Source: Theobroma cacao (lineage: Eukaryota > Streptophyta > Magnoliopsida > Malvales > Malvaceae). Taken from it: a stretch of DNA of 64,000 bases. Position 1 is the stretch's first letter, and each line of letters starts with the position of its first letter. The notes under the pieces are model-generated. The model was not told where the DNA came from. It made no database searches and was given only the letters and a program-made list of their open reading frames with translations. Shown here piece after piece: positions 25,201 to 35,923 of the stretch. The stretch covers positions 427,823-491,822 of the forward strand of contig NC_030855.1 in assembly GCF_000208745.1 (NCBI RefSeq), written 5' to 3'. Position numbers and translations under genes: made by a program.

Positions 25201-28139
25201 TGATGCCCCAGCAGGATTGCTTTCAAACCCTTTTTTTTCTTCTTCTTCTTTGCTGATTTTTGTTCGGCTGGGAGGGCAAATGGAGGATGAGTTTGTTTAA
25301 GAGGGAGAGGAAATGACAGAGAAAGGTGTTAGATCGGGGGTCTCTTTCAGGGCCGTCTAAACCACAGGTGTGAAGTGTGCTTAAATGGCGAATATGTTTG
25401 GGATGATCCAACGGTGAATGAGCGATTGAGAGGGGAGTAGGTGTTCGAGGTTTAAGCAAAACCAGGCTGGCTTTTGGAGGAAAGAAGCTAACGAAGAGTG
25501 ACCCCACCAAATGTTCCACCGACAACCGCGGGCATAATGAAAAGGTATCTGTCTGAGTTTTAACTGCTTGACTACCCTTTACTTCTACCGTTACGGTCAC
25601 GCCTTTCACCAGAGCGTAACACCTCAAGCTTCTTCTGTTAAGGTTACTGTCATGAAATTGATTATGTTAACCGTACCTTGAGCCATGCTGACATGATGTT
25701 GACTAATCTGATGTGAAATTTTTGAGAATTTTAATTTAGATCTTGAATTTGTTCCTATGTTATGTTAGTTTTTATTTTTTATATTTTATGAAAAAATTAG
25801 ATATAATCTCTTTAATATAATTCAATAATTCTTATAATTTTAAAATTTATTAATGTCAGTACAATCGATTATGTCGTAAAATTTTATTTGTTAAAGTTGT
25901 TAATCTGACATTGTCATTGATCATTCTGATTTAACATTGATTCCACCAATACGGAATTTTCAACAATTTTAAAAATTAAAAAATGTGAAGTGAATTTTTA
26001 GATGGTACGTGGCATTTTAATTCCCACCCAAATGATTACAAAAATTAAAGTACTTGAGACAAATTCTACATAAAGGTTAAAAATTTGGCACAATGTTCCA
26101 AAAAAACTCTTAAATTGTTTTAAAAAATTCAAATAATTTTTAATTTTTATATTTAATTTAATTTTTATATTTTTATTTTAAATTAAATAATTTTTTATTA
26201 AATAATTTTTTGTCATTTTATGCACTAACGGGACATTGATATGAAAATGAATAATATCACATGATTATACAATAATGTCACATTATTATTTATTATAATA
26301 TGCTAGCATGTCACGTAACATAGAATAACAAAAAATATTTTTATTAAGTCAATTATTAATTGTAAATATTTATTTAGTTCAAAATAAAAGTAAAATAGTT
26401 TATTTTACTCATAATAAAAATATAAAGACTTTATTTAACATAATAAAAACAAATAATGACTTATCTTAATTTTTTTAAATAGTTAATAAAATTTTTTAAA
26501 ATATTATACCTTCAAAATTTTCATTATGATAGAAGATATCTAAATTTTATGTGATGTATAAAGAGAATTGAAGGACAATGGAACAAAGTGAAATCTAAAT
26601 CATAATTAAAAAGATTCTAACTGGTTAGGCCAATAATGCATTGATAACCTTTTTTGAACTTTTATTTGGTTGTTGCTGTTTATGATACTGTTGGTCAATG
26701 CCACGTCAACAAATTCTATTAGAAAAAACTCGAAGATGTTAACAATTTAATTAATATTCATAAAGGTTAAACATATGAAAACTTGATCTATACTAATTAT
26801 AGTACAAAAATTATAATCTCACATCTTTATAGAGTAAAAAGAATTAAATTTAATATTTTTATAGAGTATAAGAACTTAATTAAAAATTTAATATTAACAA
26901 ATTTTGAAAATATAAAGACTCGATTAATACCAATTATTATAGAGGAATTTAATCTAATATTTTAACAGAGCACATGAATTAAATTCTTAATTTGTCCGAA
27001 TATAATCTATCTTTTTCTTTTTCTATTTTTGTCAATATTGTCTTTATACAATACAAGAGAAAGAGACCACAAGAAAAATAATCAAAGTTTTTTTTATTTC
27101 AAAGAATTTAAAAAAATGAACTTATGATTATCTCATGAATAGACTTATGTAATAGACATGTATTTATCTCTCTTGTATTAAATTCATCACATTAATAATT
27201 AACTATCACATTTAATATGAAATTAATATTATAAATAAAAATTTAACTACCCTTAAATAATGCTTTTAGAGCACTCGTTAACTTTTTATATATAGCTAAA
27301 TTATTTTTCTATAAATAGTATAAGGTCATGGGCCTTACTCTTTGATATTTTCTTGGATCAGAAATTACACGTGTCAAATTCCTATTCCATACATACGGGA
27401 CAGAAGATTTCATAAAAGTCAGCAATTCCGATTCAATTCAACCTCGAGACAAATAGAAAGGGTTCTTGAGAGGAAGAAAGGGGAGCAGCGACATTTTTAA
27501 AGGTCTGTAATTTCAATTTGATTTTTTAATTTTAATTTTAAGTTTCTTCTTTACCATTATAAATTCACAAAATTAAATTAAGAAAAAAAAAGAATATAAA
27601 ATTTGATTGTTTGCAAAATATCTTGATTAGTTGAAGACATGGAATGATTTAGTTTTACAGAATTTTGGGCGTTGATTTGGAATGCAGGTGATTTTATATG
27701 TTTGTATAAGGTTTTCTCTTACAGTTCTGTTTGCTACCAAAGGTAATTTTTGCTTTTAATTTCATTGGGTTTCATTGATTTTTTTGTTATTATTATTATT
27801 TTTTTAATTAACCTTTAGATTTTCAGATTGGCAAAGTTAAAATTTAAATTTGGCTGGATAGTGTGAGAAAAGTTAAGCTTCTTTGTTTTTGTTCCTTCTA
27901 ATGGCTTTGTTTTACTAATCTTAGTTAATTTTATACTTTTTGTTAATGGGATTCTGATTATTGAATAAAACAATGATTTTTTTATTTAAATTATTAATTT
28001 TATTTTATTTTTGTGGTATGTCTTATGATTAGAAAGGGTGTTGGTTGAGTTGATATGGTAGAAATAATTAAGCATTTTTCTTTAAGTTTCTTGATTGTAT
28101 CTTGGAGCTGTATTTGATCTGCTGTCTTATGGTTTTCAG
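25201..28139. other. Divergent promoter region between CTL1-type and VTC2-like genes
   Basis: The CTL1-type leader and promoter are in about 25201-25640, with a TCT/TTC-rich tract just before the ATG on the coding strand. The middle is AT-rich and holds a foldback element (26088-26510). From about 27400 the sequence turns purine-rich (GAGAGGAAGAAAGGGGAGCAGC). It reaches a possible leader donor at 27503 and an acceptor ending at 28139, so the VTC2-like leader is probably two exons. An ORF at 26783-26965 is AT-driven and rejected. Confidence 0.6.
26088..26510. mobile_element. Foldback or MITE-like element with long imperfect inverted repeats (copy A)
   Basis: The left end starts GGCACAATGTTCC..CTCTTAAATTGTTTT. 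The right end, read on the opposite strand, starts GGTATAATATTTT and continues with the same AT-rich text for well over 100 bases (AATTCAAATAA, TTTTTATTTT, AATTATTGACTTA). The core has a TGTCAC/GTCACG patch. No open frame is present. The same structure recurs at 53911-54428. The class is unknown and no target-site duplication could be fixed. Confidence 0.6.
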
Positions 28140-28468
28140 TTTTTCCCTCAAGACTTCGGAGGAGAGGAGGGGATCTGCTGGTCCAGTTCGGGCTGGCTTT
28201 GTTAATTTAAAAACGGCTCTAAGGAGAGAAACTTGTGCCAAAAATAGAAGGGGCAGAGAATGTATGCCAGCATTTTCTAAATTCTTGATTGCTTCCCCTT
28301 CATTTCACGGTGGTCGTGGTGCCCTACCTTCAGCTGGTGGGCATCCCGCAGATCTTACTTTCCTTGCTGGTGGTGGCTGCTGATACAAGCATCTGTGGAG
28401 GATTTTGGAGCAAGTTGTGAGTGGAGCTACAGTATTTAGTTGTTGTTTTAGTAATACTTTTTATAAGG
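28140..28468 (+). other. 5' leader exon of the VTC2-like gene
   Basis: An acceptor GGTTTTCAG ends at 28139 and the sequence switches from T-rich to purine-rich and GC-richer. It runs unbroken to the main ATG at 28469. It contains the upstream ORF at 28213-28383. The 85 bases between the uORF stop and the main ATG contain no further ATG. The transcript start was not determined. Confidence 0.55.
28213..28383 (+). promoter_or_regulatory. Candidate conserved-peptide uORF with ACG start, upstream of the VTC2-like gene
   Basis: The frame runs from an ACG at 28213 to TGA at 28381-28383, giving 56 codons. An in-frame ATG at 28264 would give 39. The peptide is Gly-rich and not simple sequence; its second half includes SFHGGRGALPS and ends FLAGGGC. 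In Arabidopsis and kiwifruit, GDP-L-galactose phosphorylase mRNAs carry a uORF of about 60 codons that starts at ACG and represses translation when ascorbate is high. Position, length, start codon and the downstream gene family all fit that element. Conservation was not tested here, and a start at AUG or another near-cognate codon remains possible. Confidence 0.65.
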
Positions 28469-31400
28469 ATGGTTACAATGAAATGGCTTGAAGATAATAG
28501 CTTTCCAGTGAAGAATGGAAAGTGTGAGCAGTTAATACATTCTCACTCCTTTCTTCAAGGTTAGTAATTATTTTGTTTTTGTTTTGTTCAGTGTTCATCT
28601 ATTGAATTAGAATGCATTCTTTTCCATACAAATGGTGCATGGTTAGATGCTGTAGCTATGTAAATTAAGTTTTACTGAGGACATGCTGAAGGGGTGACTA
28701 GTGTATTGGACTCTTAACATATCATTGTTTTCTTTCCCTCAAATGTGTGTTTGAAAACCCTGAAGAAATTTTTACAGATACAAATTTCCCTATGTACTGC
28801 TTCGGTAGCCAATCTATTGAGGAAGACAATTCATTTGAAGGTCTTTCATGCATTGCTGAGGAAGAGCAAAGTATTTTGGATGCTGTTCTGCTATCTCAGG
28901 TATGGAACAAATCTGGAATATATTTGTTGAAGTCTATTTATTATCTTTATCCATCTTTCCTGTTATTTGGCAGTGGGAAGATCGGATGCGGAAAGGTTGT
29001 TTTAGATATGATGTGACAGCCTCAGAAATTAAGGTACCCGATGAAGCAGTAGTGGTCTCCTAGTTCTGAGAATTCTTGCATTTTTCTTTCTTCCTTTTTT
29101 ATTTTTTGAGTATAAAATTGGGATTATGGTAAAGACACATATTATCTGTGATGCATTATGTAGGCCATTGCTGGAAAGATGAAGTTTCTTTCTCAGTTGA
29201 ATGAAGGACAGATAACAGGTCATCTGTCAAAACCTGAGGGCAATACACTTCGTGAATGGGACCCTTTTGCATTTGACTGCACGAGACAGCCAGAGGAACT
29301 ACTCTTTTGTGTTTCCAGCAGCAAGAAGGCAAAATCTGAGCTTATTCCTTCGGCTTCTGTGCCTGATAGTGCCATCTTGGTGATCATCAATGTAAGGCCA
29401 AGTGTGGGTTTAACTTTTGATTGTAAGTTTATTTCCTGTGTTAGGATGGTATATACCCTGTTATGAAAACATCACTATTGATTGTCCTGACAAAATTATT
29501 GCAAATATTAAGCTGGAGAGAAATTTGTTTCCTTCTAATCTTTTCTTTTAACTCAAGAGACCCAGAGGGGTAGGGGAGGTTCCACATAACAAATAAACTA
29601 TAAACATGTAAATGTTTTTGGTATGACTTGGATCCACACTGACTCGATTGTGGCATCCTCATATTAAGTCTGCATTAAGTTTTCTGTACCATGATAGCAA
29701 CCCTGTCAACTCAAGCTTCATTGAAGTTCAGTCCCTTCTGTTTTTTATGATCTTTTAAGGGAGCTTCTATTTCTGTGGCAATCTAGAGGTCTTCCAGTGT
29801 TTAAAGCTTCAAGCCAACCAGCTTAGACATGCTTTGGGAAGGGAAACAGAAAATACCATACATATGAGGTTATGTAACCCAAGAAGAAAAACAGGCTGCT
29901 CTTTCTTGTGTCAATAAATCTTAATGGCTGTTAGATGTCCATTATAGGTGTTAATCTATGTCATTGATGTTTAGTAAGCACAGTTGGTTCGTTAAGTTAT
30001 ATTCTTCTGATACATGCACTCGTTGGTTTTTAAGGTAACTCCAGTTGAATATGGCCATGTCTTCTTGGTACCTTGTACCACAAACAGACTTTATCAGTTC
30101 CTGGATCCAAGATCAGTTGAACTAGTCACAAGGGTTGCTGCAGAAATTAATAACTGTTCATTTCGCGTGTTCTATGATTGCTGTAGACCTAATCGTTCTG
30201 ATGTATACTTTCAGGTAATAAATCATTCATGGCTGTTCTCTTTTGCTTTATTTCATGTCATTGTTGAGCTCACAAATGTTTTTGTAGTTTTGGCTTCAAA
30301 GTTTGTGAATTATATCCAACAATGTCACTACAATCAGCACTTCTGTGGTCGTGCTGTGCTAAGAAAAAACTGAGGTTTAGTTTGGAAACCTAAATTTGGT
30401 TTTGAATTTGAATTTCAAATATTTCCATTTAGAATTTCCAAGAATCCTAGTTTTGAGGAGGGAGGGAATTTTAACTGGGCTAAATTTGACTAATTTAATT
30501 TCAAAAATTAATTTGAAATACTTTTTTGCATCTTTTAAAATTCCAAGTGTATTTGGCCTAAATTCTTAACCAGTTCTTTAGGTTATTTTTTGGAACCAAA
30601 ATTTGGCTTTGGATTTTAAATATTTTGATTTAAAAAACTTTCAAATTTAAAATTCTTGTTTGATAAGGTTTGGACCTTTTAAAGTTTATAGTAGATTTGG
30701 CCCAAATACAAATCCAGCTTCTTTAAGTCATTTCTAAAATTCTAATAAAAATACCTACCCCTACTATTGGTTTCCAAACAGTCCTTTAAAAAATTCCTAA
30801 AACTATTACTTTGGATTTTAAAATCCGAACAATGCAAACCATATTTTACCATCCAAATATTGATTCGAATCAGAGTATAAATGTTTGTTAATATTAAGAT
30901 GCTAAAAGTTAGAGATAGATATGTTATTGAGTTTTTTAAACAAAAATCATGTAATTAAGGAAATGTGTGAATATTGTTCTTAGCTGTACATGAAATGTTA
31001 AAGTTAGTTAATTGAGGTCTTTAACTTCGGCATAAACTTTACCATACAAATAAGTTACTCATGGTAATTTTGGATTCATAGTTCATGCTTCCTAGACTCA
31101 CCAAATCCAATTTTGATTGAGAATAAGGAAATTTAAAGTTAAGCAATAGAGGCTGTTAATTTCAATTTAATTCAAAGTAATGAACAAATTGATATTGTAA
31201 TCTTCGCATTATACACTCTAAATTCCTAGCTAACTGTTATATCATAAAGGTATTAAGTTAACTAAATTCCTAAATTCACAATCTATAATTTATACTTTCA
31301 GATCTCAATAATTTAAACACTACTCTGATAATGATCTAATCAAGTACAGGGCACATTGAATATCAAATTAATCTTGATCAATTATCAAAGTAACATTAAT

Positions 31401-32679
31401 GAGACAAATAACAAATAAATAAGTAAAGGACATATGGGCATAACTCGTTGCTCGGGGTTTGTCAAAGGTAAGTACAGAGATTTCATAAAAACAAAAGAAG
31501 AAAAAAAAAAACATAAGTAGTCAAATAAATGACAAGTCATTCAAGTGGTCTCTGATGTTGATTATTTTAGCTTTGGGAACGAATGTATGTATCAAATGGA
31601 TGGCCTGTAAAAAGGTCAATTGCTTAGATAAACACCCATATCTCTTTTTCAAATAATGCTAGTATGCTGCTACTTTTAGTGGCTATATTCTTTTTATTTG
31701 ATTCATGCTTACAGCTATCATGACTCCTTTATTTGATGATGCAGGCTTGCTACTTCCCTGACCCTTTACCTGTGGAGTTCAGGCCTGTAGACACTGTCTA
31801 TAGTGGTGGGAGGAGAGGGATTCACATATGTTCTGTCATAGATTATCCTATTAAGACCCTCTCTTTTCAGACCACTCATAATCTCAAGATAATGGCAGCA
31901 GCTATTTGTGAGATATGTTCTCATTTAGAGGAAAAGAATGTGCAATATAATCTGATGATAACTGATTCTGGCAAAAAAATCCTTTTGTTTCTTCAGGTAA
32001 GTCTGTTCAAAGCATGGAGATTTTTTTTGCCCCCTCCTACTGGTGATATTTGATATCTAATTAGTTTTGTTGTCTTTTAAAATTTCTAATGCAATGTCGT
32101 AAACTGGATGGATTTCCTATTAAAGTATCACACTAAATCGTAGTTAATTTTGAGCGTGGAAGGGTAATGCTGCCTCTGTAACTTCTGTGTGGATGTCATC
32201 GTTTGTGAAGAATGGCAAGAAGACAGAAAATGCAAAGCTATACATGCATCTTATCTATAATGTTGTCTATGATGCATGTAATCTGTAGTCAAAATGAACT
32301 TAAATGGCCATGAACTATAGTTGCATTTCCCCCCTACACAATGTGTTTTCTAGGTTTTTGTTTTAATTACAGAACCCAACACTCTAGATTCTATGGTAGG
32401 TTCCTTTTGTCAAAATTGATATCCCACTGGAGGATTTCATTCTCTTGAATACTGATCATGGGTTAATTTTAATCCATCCAACAGCGATCATTTGCAGCCT
32501 CAAATGCAATTTCAGCTTGGGAATGTGGGGGTTACTTCTTATTCAGGTGTAGGTATGAATTCGATCAAGTTACCGAGGATGCCATGCTTAAACGACTGAG
32601 CAGTTTCTCCCTTGACGATGACAACTTTGAAGCTGTGAAGCAGCTTTGCTGCAGCATTGCCAGTAAATTTGATAGTTGA
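28469..32679 (+). CDS. VTC2/GDP-L-galactose phosphorylase-like protein with degenerate HIT motif
   Basis: Paralogue of VTC2/VTC5, which phosphorolyse GDP-L-galactose in the committed step of ascorbate synthesis (cytosol and nucleus). Seven exons (28469-28559, 28778-28899, 28974-29033, 29164-29391, 30035-30214, 31745-31996, 32485-32679) join in frame to 375 residues, against about 440 in VTC2. Family landmarks are QWEDRMRKGCFRYDVTASEIK, FLSQLNEG, ELLF, IINVTPVEYGHVFLVP and DYPIKTLSFQ. In VTC2 the HIT/GalT motif is INHLHFQAYYL. Here the same place, on exons 5 and 6, reads SDVYFQ then ACYF: the two His are Asp and Tyr, and only Gln stays. Activity is therefore doubtful, though the frame is intact and splice sites are good, so it is not an obvious pseudogene. 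The short N-terminus lacks the Cys-rich start of VTC2. The first exon and ATG are the least certain part. Confidence 0.85.
30373..30790. mobile_element. Possible MITE in intron 5 of the VTC2-like gene
   Basis: GTTTGGAAACC at 30380-30390 is matched by its exact complement GGTTTCCAAAC at 30769-30779, with partial matching beyond. The interior is AT-rich and repeats AATTTGG/CCAAATT-type words on both strands. There is no open frame. Size (about 0.4 kb) and inverted ends suit a miniature inverted-repeat element. The target-site duplication is unclear. Confidence 0.45.
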
Positions 32680-33376
32680 TCCAAGACTTTTCAATGCATG
32701 TTCATGACCTCATGTGTGGTAGTAATTTAATACTATGTTGAATCCTATTGACATTGTATCTTGTGGTACTCTTATTGATAACTCAGGCTTGTTATGGTAT
32801 GTTTTGTTTCTCCATGTTGTATCTGACTCTAATCAAGAAAGAGTTTATATTTGATATACTATCAATATGTCGAGTGAATGGTTATTGCACTGTTTGGTTC
32901 ATTTTTTTACCAAAGAACGACCATTCTCGAGAACATTTATTTCGAGAAAGTACTAAATGATCTATTTGAAAATTGAACTGAACTATTTGAAAAGGTATAT
33001 GGCAGTGTGGACAAAATAATCAAATTTGAGGCTTCCACCATTGATCACATTATTCACTCACAAACTTCAATTGGTCATAATCTAGATGAGATATTTGACT
33101 TCATCCTACCCATAAGTTGAGCCAGATCCAACGATTCAGGAAAAAAAGACGATACAAATCAGCATCTTGATCATTTCATCATAGTCAAATGAAACATTAT
33201 CATGATTTTCCCATATTTGGCTCCCCTTACTGCAGGGTTAGTAGGGATCTTACGCCAGCAAACTTCGAGTTTAATACAACAAAAATAAAAGAATTTTAAG
33301 CTACTAGTATGATATTGTAAAGGAATACAGTTACTGCTCTTGAACAGTCATCAGGCAAGCTCACCATCAGATCCAC
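32680..33376. other. Convergent 3' region between VTC2-like and HERK2-type genes
   Basis: About 0.7 kb holds the two 3' untranslated regions in tail-to-tail arrangement. The 70-codon frame at 32748-32960 has no recognisable content and lies where the VTC2-like 3' UTR is expected. No repeat or RNA gene was seen. Confidence 0.65.
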
Positions 33377-35923
33377 CTATATAGCTTCTGGTTTGGATTC
33401 CCCTGAACCAGAATTTCCATCATGTTGCCTATTTTCAGCTTCTCTCTCTTCTAGATCCCCCAAGGCCTGACTGCTTGAAAAGGAATTGTCCATAGTGTTG
33501 GCACGGATCCATGCTTGATGAAGCTGCAAGACATACTCCAAGTGCCATAAAACTTCCCCCATGGTAGGCCGGTTCTTCCCCTCATCCGCAAGACATTTTT
33601 CTGCGATCTCTCCAAACTTCTCCATTGACTCTGGAGAATATTTTCCCCTGAGATGTGGGTCAACAATGGTTTCGAGTGACCTTTGTCTCTGCCACCTCAT
33701 TGCCCACTCTGCAAGATTTATCTGGTCTTTTGGCAAGCTAGGATTTATAACAGCACGAGCACAAACAACTTCAAACAACACCACACCGAATGAGTAGACA
33801 TCAGATTTCTCTGTCAACTGCTGCCTCCGGAAATACTCAGGGTCAAGATATCCGAAGCTCCCTTTCACTGCAGTACTAACATGGGTATGCTCCAGAGAAG
33901 GACCAGTTCTTGACAGCCCGAAATCTGACATTTTTGCCACAAAATTTTGGTCCAACAAAATGTTGGTTGTTTTAACATCCCTGTGAATAATTCCCCGCTC
34001 TGCTCCTGTATGAAGGTAGTGCAGTCCCCGAGCAGCACCAATGCATGCTTCCAATCGCTGCTTCCAAGTCAATGGTGGGACATCATTTCCAAACAGATGA
34101 CTTCTAAGAGTCCCATTTGCCATGTATTCATAGACCAAGATCATCTCATTTTGTTCATCACAGAATCCAATCAAGGAAACCAAGTGCCTATGTCTAAGCT
34201 TGGAAAGCATCTCAATCTCAGTATGAAATTCAGTAAGCCCTTGCTCGGATTGTGGATTTGCCCGCTTTATCGCTGCAAGGGTGCCATCTTCAATCTCCCC
34301 TTTGAATACTTTACCAAAGCCCCCTACACCAATCACTAAACTTTCATCAAAATTATTTGTTGCTGTCCGAATCTCTGCAAGTGTAAATTGCTTGCCAACT
34401 CCAGTGGAGGCAATAGATCCATTTATATTTTGAAGTCTAGATGATCCCTTGGCATTAGCAGTGCTATTTAAAATGGACCCATGAAGGAACAATGGTCGCC
34501 ATCCAGGAGTGTTGTTTTTCATGTCACCCGATTCTCTTCGTTGTTTTTTGCAGAAACAAAACAAAAATGTACCAGCAGCTGCAAGAATGGCAACAGAAGC
34601 TACACCTGCACCAATTCCCACCCAAAGAATCCAAGATTTGGAAGTGTGAGTTGAATTCCCAGTTGAATCATATATCTGCACGTGGGCAAGATTTCCATTT
34701 CGGCTAAGCTTGAAAATCTCCAGCCCGTTCAACAGAGCATCAGTGCCTGAAGCACCAGCTGCAGTGTCAGGACCCAGTTGAATCCAAAGGATGTTGATTT
34801 TTGAAGAAACCGCATCAAAGTAATCCTGATGATAAGCTTTATTTATTCCACCTGCCTTGACAAAAAGGTCAAAATTATTTGCTGCAGTCCGGTTATTTAT
34901 GTAGATTCTGAAAATCCTCTGGCTCGGCTTATCATAAACCAGCTCACAGAAGTGTAAGCGGACTAAGTAATCAAAATCAGGATCCACTTCAAACCTCCAT
35001 GACATATTGATCCTTTTCTCCGACACATCGGTGTTGGACATGCTTCTTGCTGTTTCATACACAAGGAGAGGAGCCACTGAAGAATCATTTGCAGAAGCAT
35101 AGGTAATATTAGAACTGTTTTGTATTTCAAAACCTGCATTTGCTGTGATCATATAGCCAGAATCCACATCCCATGTTCTCCAATAATCTGAATCTTGACT
35201 GGCATTAATCTCAGGACCCCCAACATTCAACCTATACATAGTTTCAATTCCCCTTCCACTTAGATTCAGATTTGCATCATTTCCACCCACTTTACTGACT
35301 GAATCTGCAAAAAGCTTATCGGCTACAGGGACCATCTCCATGGCATTAATGAATCCAAACGATCCTTTTGTTGGGGTGAACTCAATCACAAGCATATCCA
35401 AATTAATAGGTAAAATATACTCTTTAACCAAGGAGAACGAGCTGAAATTGGTTCCCGTACCTTGGAGGTACAAGTTCTTGTGTGCAATCTCACCAGCAAC
35501 ATTAAATTGTTCTAAGAGTTTCAGACCATTTGCCACAACATCGAAAGAAGATTCATTTACATTGTGGTCCTCAAAGGAGAAGGGACAGAAATGAAGCCTC
35601 AAGAAATAGTTCCCCTGGATTCCATTAAACGTGTAATTCAACTCATCACTGAAAAGGCGGGCAGATTTATAGAGAGGGGCAAAGATTGAATCACCACTTA
35701 GTGTAGAAGTAGTGGAAACAACCCCAGGAGAACTAAGGGTGAGATTATTATCAGGGGACAAGTCGCCAACCCATTTTCTACCATCCACATTGACACTAGA
35801 ATTTGTGCCGCAATTTATCAGAAAAGACTTTGACTGAGCTTCTCCTTTTCTAAAACTTGCAGAAAATACAATAACAAGGAGCAAAGACAAGACCTTACTG
35901 CCTTGAACCTTCCCCATTATCAC
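33377..35923 (-). CDS. HERK2: Malectin-like receptor kinase of the CrRLK1L family, HERK2 type
   Basis: Single-pass plasma-membrane receptor kinase of the FERONIA/THESEUS family, expected to sense cell-wall or RALF-type signals during cell growth. One uninterrupted frame of 848 codons, as usual for this intronless family. Signal peptide about 1-29; tandem malectin-like domains about 30-410 with many N-glycosylation sites and the motif RLHFCPF / RLHFCEL; membrane helix 432-457. The kinase spans about 525-800: Gly loop GVGGFGKV 532-539, K553, H647-R-D, D667-F-G and activation-segment text KGSFGYLDPEYFRRQQLTEKSDVY. All catalytic residues are present, so an active kinase is expected. The juxtamembrane text GWRPLFLHGS..STANAKG is the form I recall for HERK2 (At1g30570). 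The start could be Met1 or Met3; MIM are consecutive codons. Family certain, subtype likely. Confidence 0.95.
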   Translation of the reverse strand: MIMGKVQGSKVLSLLLVIVFSASFRKGEAQSKSFLINCGTNSSVNVDGRKWVGDLSPDNNLTLSSPGVVSTTSTLSGDSIFAPLYKSARLFSDELNYTFNGIQGNYFLRLHFCPFSFEDHNVNESSFDVVANGLKLLEQFNVAGEIAHKNLYLQGTGTNFSSFSLVKEYILPINLDMLVIEFTPTKGSFGFINAMEMVPVADKLFADSVSKVGGNDANLNLSGRGIETMYRLNVGGPEINASQDSDYWRTWDVDSGYMITANAGFEIQNSSNITYASANDSSVAPLLVYETARSMSNTDVSEKRINMSWRFEVDPDFDYLVRLHFCELVYDKPSQRIFRIYINNRTAANNFDLFVKAGGINKAYHQDYFDAVSSKINILWIQLGPDTAAGASGTDALLNGLEIFKLSRNGNLAHVQIYDSTGNSTHTSKSWILWVGIGAGVASVAILAAAGTFLFCFCKKQRRESGDMKNNTPGWRPLFLHGSILNSTANAKGSSRLQNINGSIASTGVGKQFTLAEIRTATNNFDESLVIGVGGFGKVFKGEIEDGTLAAIKRANPQSEQGLTEFHTEIEMLSKLRHRHLVSLIGFCDEQNEMILVYEYMANGTLRSHLFGNDVPPLTWKQRLEACIGAARGLHYLHTGAERGIIHRDVKTTNILLDQNFVAKMSDFGLSRTGPSLEHTHVSTAVKGSFGYLDPEYFRRQQLTEKSDVYSFGVVLFEVVCARAVINPSLPKDQINLAEWAMRWQRQRSLETIVDPHLRGKYSPESMEKFGEIAEKCLADEGKNRPTMGEVLWHLEYVLQLHQAWIRANTMDNSFSSSQALGDLEEREAENRQHDGNSGSGESKPEAI

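Noticed and set aside
28102..28212. The uORF extended upstream of the ACG
   Set aside because: The frame stays open back through the acceptor at 28139, but the part before it is intronic and no ATG precedes the ACG within the leader exon.
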